Positions 1 through 5,114 of a stretch of DNA of 5,114 nt are shown here, one piece after another (the stretch's first letter is position 1; each line of letters begins with the position of its first letter). This stretch comes from Desulfobacterales bacterium. GTDB lineage: Bacteria; Desulfobacterota; Desulfobacteria; Desulfobacterales; Desulfosalsimonadaceae. The stretch spans positions 1 through 5,114 of the forward strand of contig SKZX01000033.1 of the NCBI GenBank assembly GCA_007127175.1. The letters run 5' to 3'. A program made the position numbers and the translations under genes. The notes under the pieces are model-generated. The model saw only the letters and a list, made by a program, of their open reading frames with translations, did not search any database and was not told the DNA's origin.

Positions 1-12
1 AATTTCTGTCGC

Positions 13-41
13 TTGACAGGTAGGCCATCTATACGTATGAT
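13..41 (+). promoter_or_regulatory. Strong sigma70-type promoter upstream of eno
   Basis: The -35 box TTGACA (13-18) matches the consensus at all six bases. A 17-bp spacer separates it from the -10 box TATGAT (36-41), which matches at five of six. The expected transcription start is near 47-49, exactly where the long palindrome begins. If transcription reads through, eno has a leader of roughly 225 nt with the palindrome at its 5' end. If it stops inside the palindrome, the product is a short RNA. The boxes are read directly from the sequence; activity is inferred. Confidence 0.7.
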
Positions 42-43
42 CG

Positions 44-181
44 TTCAGATTGACGGCTTTGTAAAAAAGCCAATATCTGCGTTGCGAGCAATCCGTGAAG
101 AATCTCACGTACGGCTAAGTACGATCAATTCTTCAATAACTGCTCGCGCCTTGATCTTGGCTTTTTTACAAAGCGTCTGAA
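44..181. repeat. Long imperfect palindrome, MITE/REP-like element in the eno leader
   Basis: The arms 56-73 and 157-174 form a perfect 18-bp inverted repeat (GCTTTGTAAAAAAGCCAA and its complement). Pairing continues outward through GAC/GTC (52-54, 175-177) and TTCAGA/TCTGAA (44-49, 176-181, partly overlapping alternatives with small bulges). It continues inward through GCGAGCA/TGCTCGC (84-90, 141-147), TGAAGAAT/ATTCTTCA (96-103, 128-135) and CGTAC/GTACG (108-112, 119-123), around a six-base centre at 113-118. The whole segment can fold into one long interrupted hairpin. It has no ORF and no clear target-site duplication. Its architecture fits a non-autonomous dispersed palindromic repeat; I have the impression that similar elements occur in Desulfobacteria, but cannot verify it. 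The A6 (63-68) and T6 (162-167) tracts flank the inner stem, as in a bidirectional terminator. Confidence 0.75.
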
Positions 182-183
182 AA

Positions 184-214
184 TTGTTTTCGGGGAAGTC
201 GTCAAGGTTATAAA
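184..214 (+). promoter_or_regulatory. Candidate second eno promoter
   Basis: A weak -35 (TTGTTT, 184-189) lies 18-19 bp before a good -10 (TTATAA or TATAAA, 208-214). It sits just outside the right end of the palindrome and would give a leader of about 50 nt. It would matter if the palindrome blocks transcription from the stronger upstream promoter. The spacing is slightly long and the -35 poor, so this could be a chance match in AT-rich leader DNA. Confidence 0.3.
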
Positions 215-271
215 TAAGTTTTACCGGGTGAGGACGCCCGTATTTTCAATACTATCATCCTGGAGGATTCC

Positions 272-1546
272 ATGACAGAAATTATCGATATTACGGCAAG
301 AGAGATACTGGATTCACGGGGGAACCCGACCCTGGAAGTCGATGTGCTGCTGGAGTGCGGTGCGTTAGGGCGGGCGGCGGTCCCTTCAGGCGCTTCCACG
401 GGCGCCCGTGAAGCGCTGGAGCTTCGTGACGGCGACGCGACGCGGTACGGCGGCAAAGGGGTCCTCCAGGCAGTTGACAACGTCAACACCCTTATCGCGC
501 CGTCTGTTGTCGGCATGGACGCGTCCGACCAGCATGAACTCGATATGGCGATGATCGAGCTGGACGGCACCGAAAATAAATCCAAGCTGGGCGCCAACGC
601 GATCCTGGGCGTTTCCATGGCGGCGGCAAGGGCGGCGGCCGATGCCTACGGCCTGCCCCTGTATCGCTACCTGGGCGGTATCACTGCAAAATACCTTCCG
701 GTCCCCATGATGAATATTGTGAACGGGGGGTCTCATGCCGCAAACAACCTGGATATCCAGGAGTTCATGGTCATACCGGTAGGGGCCAAAACCTTTGCCG
801 AGGCCGTTCGCATGGGCGCGGAAGTGTTCCATAGCCTGAAGAAAATTCTGGCCGGCCGGGACATGGTCACCGCCGTGGGTGATGAAGGCGGGTTTGCCCC
901 CAACCTGGGCTCCAATGAAGAAGCGCTCAAGGTGATCATCGAGGCCGTGGAAAAGGCGGGATACAATCCGGGAAGCGATATCGGCCTCGCGCTGGATTCC
1001 GCTGCCAACGAGTTCTACAAGGATGGAAAATATATACTGGCATCTGAGAACCGGCAGTTGAGCGCCGCAGAGATGATCGACTATTATGCCGATCTTATCG
1101 ACCGGTATCCCATTTTCTCCATCGAGGACGGACTTGCGGAGCAGGACTGGGACAACTGGCCCCTGATGACGGAGAAACTCGGCCGCCTGGTGCAGCTGGT
1201 CGGCGATGACGTGTTCGTCACCAACCCCGCTATTTTTTCAAAAGGCATCGAAGAGGGCCTGGCAAACGCCATCCTGATCAAGCTCAACCAGATCGGGAGC
1301 GTTACCGAAACCCTTCAAACGATTGACATGGCCAAAAGTGCCGGGTACGCAACGATCATTTCCCACCGGTCCGGGGAAACCGAGGACCATTTTATCGCAG
1401 ACCTTGCGGTGGGGGTGTCCGGCGGTCAGATCAAAACCGGGTCATTGTCCAGGAGCGACCGCGTGGCCAAGTACAACCAACTCATTCGCATCGAAGAAGA
1501 GCTGGGCAGCAGCGCCAGGATCGCGCCGAACATTTTTCTTTCATAA
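272..1546 (+). CDS. eno: Enolase (phosphopyruvate hydratase)
   Basis: Enolase interconverts 2-phosphoglycerate and phosphoenolpyruvate in glycolysis and gluconeogenesis in the cytoplasm. At 424 aa the protein is full length for the bacterial family. It opens with the usual ITAREILDSRGNPT segment and SGASTG loop (about 39-44). By family alignment, the catalytic acid is E205 in GDEGG and the catalytic base K337 in the signature ILIKLNQIGSVTET. Mg2+ ligands are D242, E285 (SIEDG) and D312 (GDD), and substrate contacts are H155, H365-R366-S367 (SHRSGETED) and K388. The ATG at 272 has a good GGAGG (262-266) five bases upstream and starts at the normal N-terminus. Small deviations are HAANN where HADNN is common (155-159) and EDHFIAD where EDTTIAD is common (371-377). 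Neither touches a catalytic residue. The next gene starts 22 bp downstream with no terminator between, so cotranscription is likely. Confidence 0.98.
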   Translation: MTEIIDITAREILDSRGNPTLEVDVLLECGALGRAAVPSGASTGAREALELRDGDATRYGGKGVLQAVDNVNTLIAPSVVGMDASDQHELDMAMIELDGTENKSKLGANAILGVSMAAARAAADAYGLPLYRYLGGITAKYLPVPMMNIVNGGSHAANNLDIQEFMVIPVGAKTFAEAVRMGAEVFHSLKKILAGRDMVTAVGDEGGFAPNLGSNEEALKVIIEAVEKAGYNPGSDIGLALDSAANEFYKDGKYILASENRQLSAAEMIDYYADLIDRYPIFSIEDGLAEQDWDNWPLMTEKLGRLVQLVGDDVFVTNPAIFSKGIEEGLANAILIKLNQIGSVTETLQTIDMAKSAGYATIISHRSGETEDHFIADLAVGVSGGQIKTGSLSRSDRVAKYNQLIRIEEELGSSARIAPNIFLS

Positions 1547-1556
1547 AACCGCTTGC

Positions 1557-1562
1557 AGGTGG
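1557..1562 (+). promoter_or_regulatory. Ribosome binding site deciding the start of the exported protein
   Basis: AGGTGG lies six bases before the ATG at 1569. The reading frame stays open 82 codons further upstream to an ATG at 1323 inside eno. This site, together with the signal peptide that begins at 1569, supports the internal start. It falls in the 22-bp gap after the eno stop. Confidence 0.6.
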
Positions 1563-1568
1563 ATCTGC

Positions 1569-2444
1569 ATGAGATTCATGGTAAAACCGGCCCGCTGGGC
1601 TACCGCGCTGTTTGTCGGGGTCATGGCTGTTTTCAGCCCGGCATCGTCTTACGGGTATGTCCTTCCCGCGCCCTATATCCTGGAGCAGATGGTCGCCGGG
1701 ATGAGGATTCCCCTTGAATACCAGGTGATACAGGCGCTGCATGTGTCGCGCCAGCTGGAAGACGCCAATCTGGCGCAGGCTTACCTCATAAACCCGGTAT
1801 ATGAGCAGGTGGTGAATTACCGCATCCCCGGCATGTTCCGGGTTGACACCACAGGCCACGACCTGCACCTGGTCTACATTTCGGCGCCGGCCCATTCAAT
1901 TACAATTGTTGACGATATCCTCGTGTCCGAGTCGGTTGACTGGCTCTACGGCTATGGAAAGCTGTTTTCATACGACCGGGGGAGAAGCCTTCTGGGCCGG
2001 CTTGCATCCATGGGGATCGATGTCCGTGTTTCCAGCCTGGGACGACTGGACAAAACGGTTTACTACGTCATCGGGGCGCAGTACCCGGACATCAGCGTCC
2101 CCCAGTTGTGGGTCGACCGGGAGACCTTCAGACCTGTGCGCCTGGTCGCATCCGGGGCAGGAGTGTCGCCGGGAGTGACGGGCGAAGAGGTCCTTTTTTC
2201 CAATTGGCGGCGATTTAACGGCATGCAGTATCCCGGGGAAATGACGTTTTATGAAAACGGGGAGGAAGTTCAGAAAATCCTTGTTGAATATGTGGATGCC
2301 CATCCGGGCCTCAGCCCGTCCCTGTTCGACATTGACGCCTGGGTGTCCTCCCCTCTGGTCAATGGTGATGAAGCGGAAGAAGACCCGGATATTGCAATTG
2401 AAATCCAAAAGGAGATTGAACGATTCAAGCGCATATTTGAATAA
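1569..2444 (+). CDS. Exported protein of unknown function, possibly LolA/LolB-like fold
   Basis: I do not recognise this 291-aa protein as a named family. Its N-terminus is a typical Sec signal: basic residues (K6, R9), a hydrophobic core (about 11-22, ATALFVGVMAVF) and small residues SPASSYG before a likely cleavage around 27-30. No lipobox cysteine is present, so a soluble periplasmic protein is the best guess. The mature part looks rich in beta strands. The segment QLWVDRETFRPVRL (179-192), then the SNWRRFNGMQYPGEMTFYENG stretch (211-231) and SPSLFDID (249-256) resemble the pattern in LolA/LolB-like lipoprotein carriers, in which successive strands form an open half-barrel. This resemblance is by eye only. 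The tail has an acidic stretch (266-274) and a charged, probably amphipathic helix (276-291). The gene lies 22 bp after eno and 93 bp before pyrG. The upstream ATG at 1323 is rejected because it would overlap eno and bury the signal peptide. Confidence 0.8.
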   Translation: MRFMVKPARWATALFVGVMAVFSPASSYGYVLPAPYILEQMVAGMRIPLEYQVIQALHVSRQLEDANLAQAYLINPVYEQVVNYRIPGMFRVDTTGHDLHLVYISAPAHSITIVDDILVSESVDWLYGYGKLFSYDRGRSLLGRLASMGIDVRVSSLGRLDKTVYYVIGAQYPDISVPQLWVDRETFRPVRLVASGAGVSPGVTGEEVLFSNWRRFNGMQYPGEMTFYENGEEVQKILVEYVDAHPGLSPSLFDIDAWVSSPLVNGDEAEEDPDIAIEIQKEIERFKRIFE

Positions 2445-2445
2445 T
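2416..2445 (+). promoter_or_regulatory. Weak candidate promoter for pyrG
   Basis: TTGAAC (2416-2421) and AATAAT (2440-2445) are 18 bp apart, at the 3' end of the preceding gene. They match the sigma70 consensus at four and five of six positions. A start near 2452 would give pyrG a leader of about 85 nt. The match lies in AT-rich coding sequence and may be chance. No attenuator-like hairpin with a T run, and no C-rich initially transcribed region of the kind used in Bacillus pyrG control, is evident between 2445 and 2537. Confidence 0.2.
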
Positions 2446-2537
2446 TCGGAAATGATGCCCCCCGAAAGCCGTGAACAGACGACTTTGATAAAGACGTTAA
2501 ACAAAAACCAGAAGCATAAACTCGTCAAGGAAACATT

Positions 2538-4196
2538 ATGCCAGGAAAAACCAAGTTCATTTTCGTTACCGGCGGGGTCCTTTCGTCCCTGGGGAAAGGG
2601 TTGGCCTCGGCTTCCATCGGCGCACTGCTTGAAAGCCGCGGTTTGAGCGTTACGCTTTTAAAACTGGATCCCTATATCAACGTCGATCCCGGTACCATGA
2701 ACCCTTTCCAGCACGGCGAAGTGTTTGTAACCGACGACGGGGCCGAAACCGACCTTGATCTGGGACATTACGAGCGCTTTGTCAGTGTGCGGCTCGGCCG
2801 TGACAACAATTACACGACCGGAAAGATTTACCATTCGGTGATCTCGAAAGAACGCCGCGGCGATTACCTGGGCGGGACCGTGCAGGTCATCCCCCATATC
2901 ACCGATGAAATAAAGGCGTCCATTTTCAAAACGGCAAAGGACTATGATTTTGTTATCGTCGAGATCGGCGGGACCATCGGCGACATCGAAAGCCTGCCGT
3001 TCCTCGAGGCCATCCGGCAGTTCCGCTTTGATGCGGGCAGGGAGAACGTGCTCTATATCCACCTGACCTATATCCCCTTTATCGCCCCGGCCGGAGAGTT
3101 GAAAACCAAGCCGACCCAGCACAGCGTCAAGGAGTTGCGGAGCATCGGTATTCAGCCCGATCTGCTCCTGTGCCGGACGGATCGTTTCCTGCCCAAGGAA
3201 ATCAAAGCAAAAATCGCTTTATTTTGCAACGTGAGCCAGGATGCCGTTATCACGGCCAAGGATGTGAACTGCATTTACGAGGTCCCCCTAGTCTTCAACA
3301 AGGAAGGCCTCGATGCAAAACTGCTTGAAGTGCTGAACGTGTGGACAGGGAACCCCCGCCTGGAAGACTGGGTCAACCTGGTTGAACGCTGCAAAAACCC
3401 TTCGGAAAATGTGACCATCGCCGTGGTCGGCAAGTACACCGACCTGACGGAGTCCTACAAAAGCCTCAACGAAGCGCTTTTCCATGGCGGGATCGCAAAT
3501 GACGCAGCCGTCGAACTCCGGTATATCGATTCCAGCACGCTCGATCCCGACAATTACGAAAAAGCCATCGAAGGCGTCGACGGCGTGCTTGTACCCGGCG
3601 GTTTCGGGTCCCGGGGTGTGGATGGCAAGATCCTTGCCATCCGGTATGCCCGTGAGCACAGGATTCCGTTTTTCGGCATCTGCCTCGGCATGCAGCTGGC
3701 GGTTGTCGAGTTCGCCAGAAATGTTGTCGGGATTGTAGACGCCCACAGCTCGGAATTTGACCCGGACACGGCCTCCCCGGTCATTTACCTCATGACCGAA
3801 TGGTATGATGAGCGGACCCAGAGCATTCAGCACAGAGACATGTCGTCTGAGAAGGGGGGGACCATGCGCCTGGGCGCTTATCCCTGCCGGGTCGTAAAAG
3901 ACACCCTTGCATATGCCGCCTACGCGCAGGACAATATCTCAGAGCGGCACCGGCACCGCTACGAGTTCAATATGGCATTCAGGGACCGGATGGAAGAGAG
4001 CGGCCTTGTATTTTCAGGTTTTTCACCCAAGGGGGACCTGGTCGAAATCATTGAACTCAAAGACAACCCATGGTTTCTGGGGTGCCAGTTCCACCCGGAA
4101 TTCAAATCCCGTCCCATGGTGCCGCACCCGTTGTTCGTGGATTTTATCAAGGCTGCGCTGACCCGTAAATCCCCTGCTGAGGGCGAAGCCGGCTGA
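2538..4196 (+). CDS. pyrG: CTP synthase (glutamine-hydrolysing)
   Basis: CTP synthase aminates UTP to CTP using ATP and ammonia from glutamine, the last step of de novo pyrimidine nucleotide synthesis, in the cytoplasm. At 552 aa it is full length. The N-terminal synthetase domain (about 1-270) carries the P-loop-like KFIFVTGGVLSSLGKG (6-21), the KLDPYINVDPGTMNPFQHGEVFV region (42-64), DGAETDLDLGHYERF (67-81), EIGGTIGDIES (142-152) and the UTP-site segment GELKTKPTQHSVKELR (186-201). The C-terminal class I glutamine amidotransferase domain (about 291-540) has the oxyanion region PGGFGSRG (353-360), the nucleophile C382 in GICLGMQ, and H519 and E521 in FHPEF completing the triad. The start has AAGGA (2527-2531) six bases upstream, and MPGKTKFIFVTGG is a normal N-terminus. 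Its stop overlaps the start of the next gene. No key residue is missing. Confidence 0.98.
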   Translation: MPGKTKFIFVTGGVLSSLGKGLASASIGALLESRGLSVTLLKLDPYINVDPGTMNPFQHGEVFVTDDGAETDLDLGHYERFVSVRLGRDNNYTTGKIYHSVISKERRGDYLGGTVQVIPHITDEIKASIFKTAKDYDFVIVEIGGTIGDIESLPFLEAIRQFRFDAGRENVLYIHLTYIPFIAPAGELKTKPTQHSVKELRSIGIQPDLLLCRTDRFLPKEIKAKIALFCNVSQDAVITAKDVNCIYEVPLVFNKEGLDAKLLEVLNVWTGNPRLEDWVNLVERCKNPSENVTIAVVGKYTDLTESYKSLNEALFHGGIANDAAVELRYIDSSTLDPDNYEKAIEGVDGVLVPGGFGSRGVDGKILAIRYAREHRIPFFGICLGMQLAVVEFARNVVGIVDAHSSEFDPDTASPVIYLMTEWYDERTQSIQHRDMSSEKGGTMRLGAYPCRVVKDTLAYAAYAQDNISERHRHRYEFNMAFRDRMEESGLVFSGFSPKGDLVEIIELKDNPWFLGCQFHPEFKSRPMVPHPLFVDFIKAALTRKSPAEGEAG

Positions 4197-5114
4197 TGCA
4201 ACCCATCCAGGGCAGACGCATCCGCAAAGCGCCCCCGCTCAAAAAGGGCGATCGCATCGGTGCGGTTGCGCCGGCAAGCCCTTTTGACACGGACCTTTTT
4301 TTTTCGGGCGTGCAGGTTCTCAATGCCATGGGTTTCGAGGTGGTTTGGCAGGAGGGCCTGTTTGGCCGGGAAGGTTATCTGGCCGGGGCTGACGAGGATC
4401 GGCTGGCCATGCTGCACGCTTTTTTTATCGATCCGGAAATCGCCGCTGTATGGTGTGCCCGGGGCGGCTACGGGTCCATGCGCCTGTTGCCGCACCTGGA
4501 TTTACAGCTGTTGGGCAGTCGCCCAAAACCCTTCATCGGGTCAAGCGATATAACCGCCTTATTGAACTTCCTTTGGCAGCAATGCGGTATACCGGCATTC
4601 CATGGGCCCATGATCGCTTCGCTTTGCGATGCCGATGAAAAGACGGTCCATTTTCTTGGATCCGCCCTCACCGGCAGCAGCCCCCTTTCCATCCAGGCGG
4701 AAAACCCTGACACCATTGTGCCTGGTGCTGGAACAGGGCCGGTTGCCGGTGGGAACCTGTCCACCCTGTCCCATTTGCTGGGGACCCCGTATTTCCCGGA
4801 TTTGTCCGGGGCCATCGTATTCCTCGAGGATATCGGTGAAAAGCCCTATCGCATTGACCGGATGCTGACCCAGCTGCTTTATTCCGGTCACCTTGACCGG
4901 GCTGCGGGCATCTGCCTCGGCACGTTCACTAATTGCGGTGACGTTGCTGCGGTCAACAGCACCATCCGGGAACGGCTGCGGTCCATGCCGATGCCTGTTG
5001 TTTCCGGGTTCCCGGCAGGACACGGCATGCCCTGCCTGATTTTGCCCCTAGGTATTGAAGCAACCCTCGATGGGGATAACGGACGCCTTTGCTACACGGA
5101 TAGCGCGTTTAAGT
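4196..5114 (+). CDS. ldcA: Muramoyl-tetrapeptide LD-carboxypeptidase, peptidase family S66 (3' end cut by window)
   Basis: Members of this family remove the terminal D-Ala from muramoyl tetrapeptides during cytoplasmic recycling of peptidoglycan; some relatives instead process microcin C7 (MccF). The 306 residues visible begin with PPLKKGDRIGAVAPASP (13-29), the usual N-terminus. They continue with ARGGYGSMRLLPHLD (88-102), IGSSDIT (114-120) holding the nucleophile S117, GGNLSTLSHLLGTPYFPD (185-202), FLEDIGEKPYRIDR (209-222) holding E211, and FPAGHG (272-277) holding H276. By family knowledge S117, E211 and H276 form the Ser-Glu-His triad. After GHG the sequence reads MPCLILPLG, with cysteine where asparagine is common. 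No stop codon is reached, but family length (about 300-310 aa) suggests only a few residues are missing. The ATG overlaps the pyrG stop (TGATG). An in-frame stop at 4178-4180 excludes a longer form, and the only purine-rich site (GAGGG, 4179-4183) is 12 bases away, so translation probably depends on coupling to pyrG. LdcA is favoured over MccF by the housekeeping context. Confidence 0.9.
   Translation, partial: MQPIQGRRIRKAPPLKKGDRIGAVAPASPFDTDLFFSGVQVLNAMGFEVVWQEGLFGREGYLAGADEDRLAMLHAFFIDPEIAAVWCARGGYGSMRLLPHLDLQLLGSRPKPFIGSSDITALLNFLWQQCGIPAFHGPMIASLCDADEKTVHFLGSALTGSSPLSIQAENPDTIVPGAGTGPVAGGNLSTLSHLLGTPYFPDLSGAIVFLEDIGEKPYRIDRMLTQLLYSGHLDRAAGICLGTFTNCGDVAAVNSTIRERLRSMPMPVVSGFPAGHGMPCLILPLGIEATLDGDNGRLCYTDSAFK

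Noticed and set aside
44..181. The palindrome read as a CRISPR array or an insertion-sequence remnant.
   Set aside because: There is one inverted pair rather than repeated direct units with spacers, and no transposase fragment or clear target duplication is visible.
225..240. CGGG...CCCG hairpin before the eno ribosome binding site, as a riboswitch or operator.
   Set aside because: It has only four strong pairs, no conserved aptamer features, and leaves the GGAGG at 262-266 free.
1323..1568. An 82-codon in-frame extension of the exported protein, starting inside eno at ATG 1323.
   Set aside because: It overlaps the conserved C-terminus of eno in another frame, has no protein-like motifs, and would place the clear signal peptide in the middle of the protein. 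The ATG at 1569 has its own AGGTGG.
2445..2466. Short inverted repeat TTCGG...CCGAA just after the exported protein stop, as a terminator.
   Set aside because: The stem is only five pairs with a 12-base loop, and no T run follows. It is too weak to call.
1968..2528. A 186-codon open frame on the minus strand across the exported protein gene, and other long minus-strand frames under eno and pyrG.
   Set aside because: They lie opposite well-supported genes, show no recognisable domains, and are expected in GC-rich coding sequence as shadows of the real frame.
4267..4304. Small hairpin (GGTTGC with GCAA and CC) upstream of the T9 run, as an intragenic terminator or attenuator.
   Set aside because: The stem is about six pairs with a bulge and ends roughly 15 bases before the T run, whereas an intrinsic terminator needs the hairpin directly adjacent.

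Overview
This window is a compact stretch of bacterial housekeeping chromosome. All four genes lie on the + strand with small gaps: enolase (eno), a secreted protein of unknown function, CTP synthase (pyrG), and a peptidase family S66 LD-carboxypeptidase (ldcA-like) that runs off the right edge. Codons are GC-rich, and the unknown protein has an export signal followed by what looks like a periplasmic beta-rich domain. Together with the Gram-negative style of gene content, this suggests a proteobacterium-like or Desulfobacterota (former Deltaproteobacteria) genome. That placement is an impression from protein style and from the type of repeat upstream of eno, not a search result.

Positions 1-271 hold no gene. 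They contain a near-consensus sigma70 promoter (TTGACA, 17 bp, TATGAT; 13-41). Immediately after it lies a long imperfect palindrome (about 44-181) whose arms include a perfect 18-bp inverted repeat (56-73 against 157-174). A second, weaker promoter candidate (184-214) and the eno ribosome binding site follow. This leader is the least ordinary part of the window. The palindrome could be a dispersed MITE/REP-like element sitting in the eno leader, a structured 5' UTR, or a short terminated RNA.

Positions 272-4196 hold eno, the unknown exported protein and pyrG. Eno ends 22 bp before the unknown gene starts, and a 93-bp gap with no convincing terminator separates that gene from pyrG. PyrG's stop codon overlaps the start of the S66 carboxypeptidase (TGATG), so those two are probably translationally coupled. 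The genes may therefore form one transcription unit that joins glycolysis (enolase), pyrimidine nucleotide synthesis (CTP synthase), an envelope protein and peptidoglycan recycling (LD-carboxypeptidase). Enolase and CTP synthase have all their expected catalytic motifs. The carboxypeptidase has its Ser-Glu-His triad and is probably missing only its last few residues.

I see no CRISPR array, insertion-sequence transposase, tRNA, rRNA or defence system. Apart from the leader palindrome and the unrecognised exported protein, this is an ordinary region.
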